Assembly (NCBI GenBank): GCA_018376135.1
Contig: JAHABX010000013.1
Span: forward strand, 24,586-88,585
DNA from: Clostridiales bacterium
GTDB taxonomy: Bacteria; Bacillota; Clostridia; Lachnospirales; Lachnospiraceae
DNA: 64,000 nucleotides
Reading direction: 5' to 3'
Made by a program: the position numbers and the translations under genes. The notes beneath the pieces are model-generated. The model worked only from the letters and a program-made list of their open reading frames with translations, made no database searches and was not told the DNA's origin. Below, piece by piece: positions 35,314 to 44,453 of this stretch (its first letter is position 1; each line of letters begins with the position of its first letter).

Positions 35314-36385
35314 TCTTCTTCACCTCCATCATCTTCAGGAAACGGTCAAACAGACGGCTGGAATCCTCCATGCCAGGACATGCTTCCGGATAGTACTGTA
35401 CAGTAACAATATCTTTGCCGATATATTTCAAACCTTCATTTGTTCCATCATTTACATTCTCAAACAGCGCAGCTGCCACCTCCGGCTTCACGCTGTCCAT
35501 ATCTACTCCATAGCTGTGATTCTGGGAAGAAATATAAACTCTTCCTGTCTCCAGATCTCTCACCGGATAGTTGCCTCCGCAGTGTGCGGATTTCAACTTG
35601 CAGGTATCTGCTCCTGCTGCCAGCGCCATCAGTTCATGCCCAAGACCAAAAGCAAAGACCGGAATATCTGCCTGATACAGTCTGCGAACCTCTTCGATCA
35701 GAGCTCCACATGCCTTCGGATCTCCAGGGCCGTTGGAGATCATAATGCCGTCCGGATCAGAAGCAAGGATCTCCTCTGCCGGTGTCTGTGCCGGATATAC
35801 CGTCACTTCACAGCCACGGTCTGTAAGAGCTGCCACCATACTGCGCTTCACTCCCAGATCCAGAAGGGCAACCTTGTATCCATCTCCCGGAAGTGTGGAT
35901 TTTTCCCTGCAGGTCACTTTGGAAACCTGCTCTCCCACCGAATAAGCTCTCAGCTTCTCCAGCACTTCCTCCTTATTATAATGCTCATTGGTCGTAATCA
36001 TTCCATTCATCGTGCCGTGCTCACGAAGAAGCTTCGTCAGTGCACGGGTGTCAATTCCGCTGATACCCGGAATATCATTCTTTTCCAGAAAATTCTGAAT
36101 CGTATCCTCAGACCGGAAATTACTTGGCATTCTGGACAGCTCACGGACGATAACGCCATCAACCCATGGTCTGCCGGACTCCATATCCTCATAACAGATT
36201 CCATAGTTGCCAATCAGCGGATATGTCATTGCTACCGCCTGCCCTGCGTATGAAGGGTCGGTCATAGTCTCCAGATAACCTGCCATGGATGTATTTGATA
36301 CGATCTCACTGACTACTTCTCTGGTAGAACCGATGCTTTTGCCAGTAAAGACATGCCCATCTTCCAAAATCAGAAATGCTTTCAT
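35306..36385 (-). CDS. carA: Carbamoyl-phosphate synthase small subunit (glutaminase)
   Basis: Hydrolyses glutamine and channels ammonia to CarB. 359 residues with MKAFLILEDGHVFTGKSIGS, SNGPGDPKA and the C-terminal SQNHSYGVD. At the nucleophile elbow it reads VFAFGLGHELMA: the usual catalytic cysteine (PxFGICLGHQ) is replaced, with leucine where cysteine is expected. Taken at face value this would abolish glutaminase activity, leaving an ammonia-dependent enzyme. Start at 36385 preceded by AAAGGTGAAAAG; an 18-codon extension is rejected. Confidence 0.95.
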   Translation of the reverse strand: MKAFLILEDGHVFTGKSIGSTREVVSEIVSNTSMAGYLETMTDPSYAGQAVAMTYPLIGNYGICYEDMESGRPWVDGVIVRELSRMPSNFRSEDTIQNFLEKNDIPGISGIDTRALTKLLREHGTMNGMITTNEHYNKEEVLEKLRAYSVGEQVSKVTCREKSTLPGDGYKVALLDLGVKRSMVAALTDRGCEVTVYPAQTPAEEILASDPDGIMISNGPGDPKACGALIEEVRRLYQADIPVFAFGLGHELMALAAGADTCKLKSAHCGGNYPVRDLETGRVYISSQNHSYGVDMDSVKPEVAAALFENVNDGTNEGLKYIGKDIVTVQYYPEACPGMEDSSRLFDRFLKMMEVKKNA

Positions 36386-36440
36386 CTTTTCACCTTTTGT
36401 CCTTTCCTGTCTATTGTTATCTATAAATATGTTATCCATA

Positions 36441-36505
36441 AGCCATGCCCGGCAGGCGTTCTTACGAACTCCTGCTGTCGGGCTGGCGCCCTATATCCGG
36501 CGACA
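36441..36505. repeat. 65-base direct repeat, copy 1
   Basis: Forms a stem-loop: GCCATGCCCG pairs with CGGGCTGGC (one bulged T), with an inner GCAGG-GTTC-TTAC-GAAC-CCTGC hairpin. It differs from copy 2 at one base (g at 36451). Confidence 0.9.
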
Positions 36506-36522
36506 ACGCTGCGGCCGCTTCC

Positions 36523-36587
36523 AGCCATGCCCAGCAGGCGTTCTTACGAACTCCTGCTGTCGGGCTGGCGCCCTATATCCGGCGACA
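36523..36587. repeat. 65-base direct repeat, copy 2
   Basis: Offset of 82 bases from copy 1; identical but for a at 36533. The 17-base spacer between copies is ACGCTGCGGCCGCTTCC. Confidence 0.9.
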
Positions 36588-36675
36588 GCCAGCCTCCGGC
36601 TCGTCCATGCAGGCATGACTCGCCAGAGGCTGGCTGTCACCGGATGCATGGCTTATAGATGCCCAAATTGTTAGT

Positions 36676-36704
36676 ATTATACACAAAAAGCAGAGGTTTG
36701 ACAA
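36676..36704 (-). promoter_or_regulatory. Strong sigma-A promoter of carAB
   Basis: Minus strand TTGTCA (36699-36704), 17 bases, TATAAT (36676-36681). The -35 box sits inside the terminator hairpin of the upstream phosphoribosyltransferase gene. Expected leader of about 285 bases. Confidence 0.8.
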
Positions 36705-36713
36705 CCCCTGCTT
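36688..36713 (-). terminator. Intrinsic terminator of the phosphoribosyltransferase gene
   Basis: AAGCAGGGGTT-GTCA-AACCTCTGCTT on the minus strand (one mismatch) followed by TTT. It overlaps the carAB promoter. Confidence 0.75.
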
Positions 36714-36734
36714 CTGCATTTTTTTGAAACTATT

Positions 36735-37376
36735 TTACATTTTACTATAGCCAAAACCATTCACGATCGCATCGATTTTCTGCTTCGCTTTGCACATCGG
36801 ACAGTCCTTTGCATCGTAGGAAGCATAGCCCTTCATATCGTTCGCCTTGAAGATACTGGTCACTTCAACTCCTCTTGCCTTGCTGATAAAACTGAAAATG
36901 GAAGCAATCGCCTGCACCCGTCCTCCGTAATACTCCACGCTGTCGATCGCCTTATCCAGCGTTACACCGGTGGTGATAGAAGTGGAAAGGATCAGCACGT
37001 TCTTGCCCTGTACCATCATTTTGGCATTATCACGGAAAATCATCTGTCCGTTGATATCCTGCTCGGGGGAGGTTACGTAAATGGTCTGATGTGCATTCAG
37101 ACACATGATACCGGATTTGGTAAGCTCCTGAGCCAGATAAGCGCCGATGACCTCACAGCCGTTCAGACAGATGATCGTATCCACGGCCGTATTGTTCTCG
37201 TACTTTCTCGCAAGAAGCCTCGCTGCCGCCTCTGCCTCGTTCTGACGCGCCCGAAGTGTGGTCATATCCACATAATAATTAATATGGGAATGAGAAGTTA
37301 CAAAGTGCCCCGGGACCACCTTCATGACTACCTTGCTGTCTGCCGGTGAATAGATCTTAAACATGCGTTGTTCCAT
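36735..37376 (-). CDS. Orotate phosphoribosyltransferase-like protein
   Basis: 213 residues, type I PRTase fold. The PRPP loop reads KNVLILSTSITTGVTLDKAI, where classic enzymes have two acidic residues before the TTG; here they are Ser and Thr. A CPMC pair lies near the C-terminus. It probably salvages a purine or pyrimidine or acts in regulation. The nearby carAB operon makes a pyrimidine link tempting but the substrate is unproved. Confidence 0.75.
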   Translation of the reverse strand: MEQRMFKIYSPADSKVVMKVVPGHFVTSHSHINYYVDMTTLRARQNEAEAAARLLARKYENNTAVDTIICLNGCEVIGAYLAQELTKSGIMCLNAHQTIYVTSPEQDINGQMIFRDNAKMMVQGKNVLILSTSITTGVTLDKAIDSVEYYGGRVQAIASIFSFISKARGVEVTSIFKANDMKGYASYDAKDCPMCKAKQKIDAIVNGFGYSKM

Positions 37377-37540
37377 TGAAAATTCCCCCTTTATCAGTTG
37401 AGCAGAGTCTCCGGTCGCCCCTCTCGCTGCTCTATAGGAATATTATACATAATCAGGTAAAAATAAGCAAACTTTTTATGCAGTTTTCCGGCTTCTTTTT
37501 TCATTATATGCTGCTCGCTCCCTGTCCTCAGCAGCTTTTC

Positions 37541-38047
37541 TTATCTGAAATGCGCCTCCAGACGCGGGATCTCATCGATTCTCAGATACTGACTGATACA
37601 TGCCACTGCAAAATCATGATCTGCCATATGATAAAGACCGGACACCAGAACACTTCCGATCACTCCCACTCCGGCTACCCGGATCGGGAATCCGCCGCCT
37701 CTTGCCACGTAATCCACCTGGTTCAGACCTCTGTCCTCCAGCTCCTCACCGTTCTTCTTCAGTCTCATGGTAAGCCGCAGACTGCTCATCTCCATAGTAC
37801 GCACCGTATTGTGCTTACGGGTCATCCACTGCTCATTGTTATAGCTTGTCCCTTTAAAGGCATACTGAAACAGCGTATATCCGCTGTTCATCCGGATACT
37901 GATCGCAATCGGCAGACGATTCCTTGCTGCCTCTGCCACCATAAGATTCCCAAGCTCCCAGGCATCCTCATTGGTAAAATGAGAAAACTGAAGCAGCTCC
38001 TCCTGCATTTCCAGAATCTTGATCGTTTCTTCCAACAACATATGCAT
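37541..38047 (-). CDS. UPF0303 / heme-degrading-domain (HbpS-like) protein
   Basis: 168-residue protein of the GlcG/HbpS fold with PIAISIRMNSGYTLFQYAF, RKHNTVRTMEMSS, and ARGGGFPIRVAGVGVIGSVLVSGL, the family core. Members bind heme or small ligands; the cellular role is unclear. Stands alone between the PRTase and the GDP-sugar operon. Confidence 0.85.
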   Translation of the reverse strand: MHMLLEETIKILEMQEELLQFSHFTNEDAWELGNLMVAEAARNRLPIAISIRMNSGYTLFQYAFKGTSYNNEQWMTRKHNTVRTMEMSSLRLTMRLKKNGEELEDRGLNQVDYVARGGGFPIRVAGVGVIGSVLVSGLYHMADHDFAVACISQYLRIDEIPRLEAHFR

Positions 38048-38144
38048 TTCCCCCTATTCCAGTCATGATCAAATGATACCGGACAATGCCGGCACCGGTT
38101 AACTTTATTATAGCACGTTTCCCGGAAAGTACAATCCTTCTCCC

Positions 38145-40427
38145 CTATACCTGTACCTTCAGAACCGTTCCTGTCCCATGAAACACCACCGTCTTTTTCC
38201 CCGCCGGCACAAAGAAGCAGTCCGCCGCCCGGCAGGGAAGGATTTCCTCACCCACCTGAATACTTCCGCTTCCCTCCAGCACTATAAATGCTCGGAAGCT
38301 GGAATCGTCCAGATGCCAGGTATCCTCTCCCTCGGGACAGAATTTTTCCACGGAAAAATACTTGCATTCCATTACATTCGCCGCTTCCATATCCTTCTTA
38401 TGGAAATTCATCACATCCAGCGCCTTGTCAAGATGAAGCTCCCGAAGCTCTCCGTATTTATCCCGTCTCTGATAGTCATATAACCGGTAGGTCACGTTGG
38501 AGCTCTGCTGGATCTCACAGATCAGGATGCCGGGACCGATGGCATGAACGGTTCCTGTCTCAATAAAATAACAGTCCCCTTTTTTCACGGGAATCCGGTT
38601 CAGAATCTCCGTCAGGGTTCCGTCCTCTACTCTTCTTCGCACCTCTTCCTCATCCGTATCTCTGGAAAATCCACAGTAAAGAAAGGAATCCGGCTCACAG
38701 TCCACCACATACCAGAGCTCGTTCTTCCCATACTCATCTTCCTTCTGAAGCGCATAGTCATCTCCCGGATGCACCTGGATCGACAGACTTTCTCTGGAAT
38801 CGATGAACTTGATCAATAAAGGAAAACGTTCATAGGGCGCACATTTCCAGCCCAGGATCCCCCGTCCGAATCTGGCGATGTATTCACCAAGCAAAAGTCC
38901 TCTGTTCCGTCCGGTGGCTACCACACTCTGTCCCGCCCGGTGAGTGGACAGCTCCCAGCTCTCCGCAATGATCTCATAATCGCACTTCTTACCATAGATA
39001 TCCCGAAGCCGCGTACCTCCCCAGAGATTATCCTTAAAAGCCGGTTCCAGGCGGATCACCTCGTCACAGACATCCTTCAGAATCGGCTGACTGTAAAGAC
39101 GGGTCAGATCGCTTCCGTGCCCGTACTCCAGCTCTCCGATACTGACCTCGATGATGACCAGATCCTCTGTAGAGCGGTTCGCAATCTGATGGGGCGTTCC
39201 CTTCGGAACGAAGATGCTCTCGTTCTGCCCATATTCCCGCAGCGTATCGTGAAGCTGGATCGTTGCCGTCCCGCTCACCACAGACCAGTGCTCGGTCCGA
39301 AGCTGATGCACATGCATGGACAGCTCCTTCCCCGGAAATACCGTAATCTTCTTTACCTTATAGCTGCTGGCATAATGAAGCGTTTCCTTGATTCCCCAGG
39401 AGGTATAATAAATATTTCCCTCGTCAAAATATGCCTGCTGTTTCCCGTAGTTTTCCCGGATAATCGTCTTGATCTGATCTGCCTGATTCTTCCGCGACAC
39501 ATAGACCGCATCCGGCGTATTGACCACGATCACATCCGTCAGCCCGTTCGCCACCACAAGCTGATGGGACGCCTCGTTCATGACCGATACATTTTCACAG
39601 TCCTTCTGAATGACCTTCCCGGAATCCATACCGTGAAAATACTGATCCAGCGATTCCAGAGTCATGATCCTGCGCCACTGAAAATCGCCCTGGATCAGCT
39701 TCATCTTCTCCGACACATTGGTCACCGCACGACCGATGCTGACCGGTTCGATCTCCTGCACCAGCTCCTTTGGTATCCGGATGTGACGGCCGCCGGTATC
39801 CAGCTGATCCACGCACTCCCGGATCTGTGCATAGAGCACCGGACTCTTCCGGGACAGCTCATGCAGATAATCTCCTCCGTTAAAGAGCAGGATCCCCGTA
39901 TCATAGTACCACTGCTCCTCTGAAGGGATCGTCCCTTCCTCTTCACAGTGATAGAACCGGGTCTTCTCCTCCAGGCTGCGGAAATATCCGTAGCCGGATT
40001 CAAAAGTTTCTGCCGGAATACCGATACAGACCAGCTTGCCCTGATGGATGTAGGTCCTTGCTTCTGCTATGGCGCCTTTATAATCCCCGCCGTCAATAAT
40101 ATGATCCGTGGATACCACCAGATAATCCTCCGAACGGTTGTCGCACAGACAGGCGATGGCTACCGCAGGCGCAGTCTTTCTGCCCGCCTCTTCATAAAAG
40201 CAGCGATAACGCAGCCCCTGGAATGCCTGCAGCTGACCTTCCACGATATTGGCGTATTTGCTGGAGGTAATAATGCAGAACTCCTCACAGAACGGAATAT
40301 TTCTGGCAATGGTCTCCTGGAACAGAGAACGGTTCTCCTTAATATGGATAAATTGTTTTGGATAGTTTTTGCGGGAGAGGGGCCATAAACGATCCCCGCT
40401 CCCGCCTGCTAATACAATGCATTTCAT
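38145..40427 (-). CDS. Three-domain fusion: mannose-1-P guanylyltransferase-like, cupin, class I mannose-6-P isomerase
   Basis: 760 residues. Domain 1 (about 1-265) is a nucleotidyltransferase with LAGGSGDRLWPLSRKNYPKQF-type signature and VSTDHIID; the usual Thr of GGSGTRLWP is Asp, and the segment that normally carries the FVEKPD lysine is about 20 residues short. Domain 2 (about 345-430) is the cupin of type II isomerases (HVHQLRTEHWSVVSGTA). Domain 3 (about 455-760) is a class I ManA with SIQVHPGDDYA and GTVHAIGPGILICEIQQ zinc-site motifs. Domain 3 should convert fructose-6-P to mannose-6-P. Last gene of the GDP-fucose operon, 4 bases after the mutase. Confidence 0.9.
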   Translation of the reverse strand: MKCIVLAGGSGDRLWPLSRKNYPKQFIHIKENRSLFQETIARNIPFCEEFCIITSSKYANIVEGQLQAFQGLRYRCFYEEAGRKTAPAVAIACLCDNRSEDYLVVSTDHIIDGGDYKGAIAEARTYIHQGKLVCIGIPAETFESGYGYFRSLEEKTRFYHCEEEGTIPSEEQWYYDTGILLFNGGDYLHELSRKSPVLYAQIRECVDQLDTGGRHIRIPKELVQEIEPVSIGRAVTNVSEKMKLIQGDFQWRRIMTLESLDQYFHGMDSGKVIQKDCENVSVMNEASHQLVVANGLTDVIVVNTPDAVYVSRKNQADQIKTIIRENYGKQQAYFDEGNIYYTSWGIKETLHYASSYKVKKITVFPGKELSMHVHQLRTEHWSVVSGTATIQLHDTLREYGQNESIFVPKGTPHQIANRSTEDLVIIEVSIGELEYGHGSDLTRLYSQPILKDVCDEVIRLEPAFKDNLWGGTRLRDIYGKKCDYEIIAESWELSTHRAGQSVVATGRNRGLLLGEYIARFGRGILGWKCAPYERFPLLIKFIDSRESLSIQVHPGDDYALQKEDEYGKNELWYVVDCEPDSFLYCGFSRDTDEEEVRRRVEDGTLTEILNRIPVKKGDCYFIETGTVHAIGPGILICEIQQSSNVTYRLYDYQRRDKYGELRELHLDKALDVMNFHKKDMEAANVMECKYFSVEKFCPEGEDTWHLDDSSFRAFIVLEGSGSIQVGEEILPCRAADCFFVPAGKKTVVFHGTGTVLKVQV

Positions 40428-40431
40428 AGAA

Positions 40432-42156
40432 TTATTTTACGATCTCCGTCATGGCGTCCTTCAGACCACAAAGTGCAGCTGCTGCCGCCTCCAGACTGTC
40501 CTCCTTCACGCCCATGTAGAATTTTACCTTTGGTTCGGTTCCGGATGGACGCACGCAGCACCAGGCTCCGCGCTCCAGCTCATAATACAGCACATTGGAT
40601 TTTGGCAGCCCGGTGGAGGTCACCGTATTGGATGCCAGCTCCAGACGGGTATCCGACTCATAATCCCGAAGAGCGATGACCTTGTATGCACCGATCTCCT
40701 TTAACGGATTGCTTCTCATATCCGCCAGGATCTTCCGGATCCGCTCTGCCCCGTCCACGCCCTTCATGGTGATGGACACCAGATCTTCCTTATAATAGCC
40801 GTATTTCCTGTAAATATTCAGCATCTGATTCCAGAGGGTCAGTCCCTTTTCCTTATAATAAGCAGCCGCCTCACACAGAGCCATCACTGCCACCACCGCA
40901 TCCTTATCCCTTGCGTGGGTGCCTACCAGACAGCCGTAGCTTTCCTCATAGCCAAACAGATACTCATGAGAACCGGTTTCTTCAAAGAACTTGATCTGCT
41001 CTCCGATATATTTAAAGCCGGTCAGCACCTCGATCACTTCCACTCCGTATTCTCTGGAAATCTCATCCGCCATATTGGAGGACACAATGGTCTTGATCAA
41101 GGCACCGTTCTTCGGAAGCTTTCCCAGCTCCTTTCGCACGGACAATTCATATTCTGCGATCAGAAGTCCGGACATATTTCCCGTAAACGGAATATATTTC
41201 CCGGTCTTCGTATCCCTGGCATAGACGCCCAGACGGTCCGCATCCGGGTCCGTGGCAAGCACCAGGTCCGCGTCTGTCTTCTCCGCCAGCTCAAGCGCCA
41301 TGGCAAATGCCCTGGGATCCTCCGGGTTCGGGTAAGCCACCGTGGAGAAATTCCCATCCGGCAGCTCCTGCTCCGGCACTACCTGTACCTGTGTAAAGCC
41401 AAGCTCTGAAAGCACTCTGCGCACCGGAAGATTACCGGTTCCATGCAAAGGAGTGTAGACGATCTTCAGACTGTCCGCCATACGACGGATCGTTTCCGGA
41501 CTTAATACCAGCTTCTTTAACTCCTCCATATAACGGTCATCCATCTCTTTGCCGATCACCCGGAACAAGCCTCCGCGCTCTGCTTCCTCACGTTCCATCA
41601 TCTGAATGGAACCAAAGTCTGTCACGGCGTTGACCTCTGCAATGATCTCCTTATCCCTGGGAGCCGTGATCTGCGCACCGTCCTCCCAGTACACCTTGTA
41701 GCCATTGTACTCCGGCGGATTGTGGCTGGCGGTAATGACGATACCCGCAATACAGCCCAGCTCCCGAAGCGCAAAGGACAGCTCCGGTGTGGGACGCAGC
41801 GTCTCAAACCGATAGGTTTTAATGCCGTTTGCATTCAGACAGAGTGCCGTCTTCTCGGAAAACTCCACAGACATGTTGCGGGAGTCAAAGGCAATCGCCA
41901 CTCCCTTGTCCTCTCCGCCCTGTTTTTTAATATAATTCGCAAGCCCCTGGGTCGCTCTGGTCACGGTGTACACATTCATGCGGTTGGTTCCCGCACCGAT
42001 CACGCCTCTAAGTCCTCCTGTTCCAAAGGACAAATCCTTATAAAAACGATCCTCGATCTCCTTCTCATCTCCTGCGATCGCCGCAAGCTCCGCTTTCGTC
42101 TCTGCATCAAAGATCGGGTCCGTACACCACTGCTCATATACGTTTCTGTAATCCAT
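40432..42156 (-). CDS. Phosphoglucomutase/phosphomannomutase
   Basis: 574-residue alpha-D-phosphohexomutase with FGTGGLRGVIGAG, the phosphoserine loop ITASHNPPEYNGYK (Ser 144), the metal loop TDPDADRLG and the C-terminal RPSGTEPKVKFY. Its place between manC and the ManA fusion argues for mannose-6-P to mannose-1-P, though these long bacterial forms often act on glucose-P too. Confidence 0.94.
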   Translation of the reverse strand: MDYRNVYEQWCTDPIFDAETKAELAAIAGDEKEIEDRFYKDLSFGTGGLRGVIGAGTNRMNVYTVTRATQGLANYIKKQGGEDKGVAIAFDSRNMSVEFSEKTALCLNANGIKTYRFETLRPTPELSFALRELGCIAGIVITASHNPPEYNGYKVYWEDGAQITAPRDKEIIAEVNAVTDFGSIQMMEREEAERGGLFRVIGKEMDDRYMEELKKLVLSPETIRRMADSLKIVYTPLHGTGNLPVRRVLSELGFTQVQVVPEQELPDGNFSTVAYPNPEDPRAFAMALELAEKTDADLVLATDPDADRLGVYARDTKTGKYIPFTGNMSGLLIAEYELSVRKELGKLPKNGALIKTIVSSNMADEISREYGVEVIEVLTGFKYIGEQIKFFEETGSHEYLFGYEESYGCLVGTHARDKDAVVAVMALCEAAAYYKEKGLTLWNQMLNIYRKYGYYKEDLVSITMKGVDGAERIRKILADMRSNPLKEIGAYKVIALRDYESDTRLELASNTVTSTGLPKSNVLYYELERGAWCCVRPSGTEPKVKFYMGVKEDSLEAAAAALCGLKDAMTEIVK

Positions 42157-42170
42157 GCTGTTCTTCCCTT

Positions 42171-43481
42171 CTACAGCTCATGCTTCTTTTTATCGTGGAC
42201 GCTGATATCTCTTCCGGTCTGCACCTCTATGGCAGTCAGCTTCGTCTCCGCATACAGGGTATGGGGCACACCGGCTTTCATATAGATAACGTCCCCCGGC
42301 TTCACCGACTGTTTCACGCCGTCTACAATACAATATCCATTTCCGGACAGGATCGTCCATGCCTCATCTCTGCGCTCATGGCTGTGATAATTCATCCCGT
42401 GACCGGCATGGAGCATCACCTTGATGGTCAGTCCCTCTTCCTCCACATCCAGGACCCGGAAGCTTCCCCAGGACTTTTCCGCAAACATGATCTGCTGATC
42501 GATCTTGTCCACATAGGATTTGATATAACTGGACTCTTCCTTGTCGGATACAAGAATTCCTTCCGGACTTGCCGCCACTACCACATCCTTCATTCCCATG
42601 CAGAGCACCGGGACCGCCAGTTCATTGATGATATGGACATTTTCACAGGTCTCATTCATCATGCCCTCTCCGATGCAGCACTCCGGCATGGCTTCCGTCA
42701 GTGTATTCCAGGTTCCCAGATCCTTCCACTCTCCGGAAAAACGCATGACCTGGATCCTGTCTTCCTTCTCTACCACCGCATAGTCAAAGCTGATCTTCGT
42801 CAGGGTCTCGTATTTGTCAAACAGATCCTGATAATCTGTAAAATCGATCAGCTCATGTGCTCTGTCCAGCACGTATTTCAGCTGATAGGCAAAAACGCCT
42901 CCGTTCCAGAGCGCTCCCTGACGAATATAATCCTCTGCCGTCTCCTTATCCGGTTTTTCCTTAAAGGTTGCCACACGGCTTACATTCTCCTTATCCTCCG
43001 GGATGATATAACCGTACTTTTCGCTGGGATAGGTGGGTTCGATCCCCATCAGCACCAGATTGGATCCTCCCTCCTCTGCAAGACGTCCCAGCTCCTTCAG
43101 AGCCTGGAAATAATCCTCATTCACGTAAGGGTCTACCGGACAGACCACCACTGCCTCGTCCTCTCCTACCCCCTGTACATCATGAAGATATGCGCTCGCC
43201 AGTGCGATCGCAGGAAAAGTATCTCTGCGGCAGGGCTCCAGGGAGATCCCCACCTCCTGCCCAAGCTGGTTATGGATGGCTGAGATCTGTGTCTGAGAGG
43301 TTGCGATCGTAACCGTCGCCTCCGGGTCCACCTGTCTGATCTGGCGGAATACCCGCTGCACCATGGACTCGTATTCTCCGTCGGGAGTCCGGAAAAGCTT
43401 AATGAACTGCTTGGAACGGATGTCATTGGAAAGAGGCCAGAGCCGTTTGCCCGAGCCGCCGGATAAAAGTACAATATTCAT
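42171..43481 (-). CDS. manC: Mannose-1-phosphate guanylyltransferase
   Basis: 436 residues. The nucleotidyltransferase has LSGGSGKRLWPLSNDIRSKQF and the lysine motif FKEKPDKETAEDY, both complete, unlike the fusion protein downstream. A C-terminal cupin domain (GMNYHSHERRDEAWTILSGNG) is present as in bifunctional ManC. Makes GDP-mannose from GTP and mannose-1-P for the gmd/fcl steps. 14 bases after fcl. Confidence 0.95.
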   Translation of the reverse strand: MNIVLLSGGSGKRLWPLSNDIRSKQFIKLFRTPDGEYESMVQRVFRQIRQVDPEATVTIATSQTQISAIHNQLGQEVGISLEPCRRDTFPAIALASAYLHDVQGVGEDEAVVVCPVDPYVNEDYFQALKELGRLAEEGGSNLVLMGIEPTYPSEKYGYIIPEDKENVSRVATFKEKPDKETAEDYIRQGALWNGGVFAYQLKYVLDRAHELIDFTDYQDLFDKYETLTKISFDYAVVEKEDRIQVMRFSGEWKDLGTWNTLTEAMPECCIGEGMMNETCENVHIINELAVPVLCMGMKDVVVAASPEGILVSDKEESSYIKSYVDKIDQQIMFAEKSWGSFRVLDVEEEGLTIKVMLHAGHGMNYHSHERRDEAWTILSGNGYCIVDGVKQSVKPGDVIYMKAGVPHTLYAETKLTAIEVQTGRDISVHDKKKHEL

Positions 43482-43494
43482 ATAAATGATTCTC

Positions 43495-44439
43495 CTATCG
43501 TTCTGCTCTCATGGGGTTGGTCAGGAAATCCTGATAGGTCAGGCGGATACCCTCTTCCAGCTCCGTCTGATAGTGGAAGCCCAGTCCCTCCAGCTTGGAC
43601 ACATCCAGAAGCTTTCTCGGAGTTCCGTCCGGCTTGGAGGTATCCCACTTGATCTCTCCGGTATAGCCCACTACCTTCGCTACCAGCTCGGTCAGCTCGC
43701 GGATGGTCAGCTCCTTGCCGGTTCCCATATTCACAGTCTCATTGCCGCTGTAATGATTCATCAGATAGACACAGCCGTCTGCAAGATCATCCACATAGAG
43801 GAACTCCCGAAGAGGGGAGCCGGTTCCCCAGCAGGTCACCTCGTTCAGTCCCTGCTCCTTCGCCTCATGGAAACGGCGGATCAGTGCCGGAAGCACGTGG
43901 CTGTGGGTCGGATGATAATTATCGTTGGGACCATACAGATTGGTGGGCATACAGCTGATATAATCCGTTCCGTACTGACGATTTAAAAACTCACAGTATT
44001 TCAGCCCGCTGATCTTGGCAAGGGCATATGCCTCGTTGGTCTTCTCCAGCTCGCTGGTCAAAAGGCAGCTCTCCTTCATGGGCTGAGGAGCCATACGGGG
44101 ATAGATGCAGCTGGATCCAAGGAATAACAGCTTCTTACAGTTATTTTTCCATGCTTCGTGGATCACATTCATCTCCAGGATCATATTGTCATACATGAAA
44201 TCTGCCAGCGCCTCGCTGTTGGCAATGATGCCGCCCACCTTTGCCGCTGCCAGGAACACATAATCCGGCTTTTCCTCCGCGAAAAATGCCTCCACCTGAT
44301 CCTGGCGGGTCAGGTCAAGCTCACTGTGAGTGCGTGTAATAATATTATGATATCCGTTTCTCTCCAGAGAACGGACAATGGCGGAACCTACCATTCCCCG
44401 ATGTCCTGCCACATAGATTTTACCGTCTTTGTTCATCAT
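43495..44439 (-). CDS. fcl: GDP-L-fucose synthase
   Basis: 314-residue short-chain dehydrogenase/epimerase with GHRGMVGSAIVRSL, the YALAKISGLKYCE catalytic Tyr-Lys pair, and MPTNLYGPNDNYHPTHSHV. Converts GDP-4-keto-6-deoxymannose to GDP-L-fucose with NADPH. Second gene of the operon. Confidence 0.96.
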   Translation of the reverse strand: MMNKDGKIYVAGHRGMVGSAIVRSLERNGYHNIITRTHSELDLTRQDQVEAFFAEEKPDYVFLAAAKVGGIIANSEALADFMYDNMILEMNVIHEAWKNNCKKLLFLGSSCIYPRMAPQPMKESCLLTSELEKTNEAYALAKISGLKYCEFLNRQYGTDYISCMPTNLYGPNDNYHPTHSHVLPALIRRFHEAKEQGLNEVTCWGTGSPLREFLYVDDLADGCVYLMNHYSGNETVNMGTGKELTIRELTELVAKVVGYTGEIKWDTSKPDGTPRKLLDVSKLEGLGFHYQTELEEGIRLTYQDFLTNPMRAER

Positions 44440-44453
44440 GCTTGTTCACCTCT

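Larger units (their letters stand above)
36438..36656 (-). repeat. 219-bp hairpin-rich repeat element in the carAB leader
   Basis: Ends are an 11-base perfect inverted repeat, ATAAGCCATGC (36438-36448) and GCATGGCTTAT (36646-36656). Inside are two 65-base direct repeats and a third long hairpin (GACAGCCAGCCTC at 36584-36596 with GAGGCTGGCTGTC at 36626-36638). No coding frame is convincing. It looks like a MITE or REP-like element. The predicted carAB promoter lies upstream, so the element is transcribed as leader. Confidence 0.85.

Noticed and set aside
36345..36674. Plus-strand ORFs across the repeat element (101 and 129 codons)
   Set aside because: They repeat the same residues because the DNA repeats, have no ribosome site, and end in no known domain.
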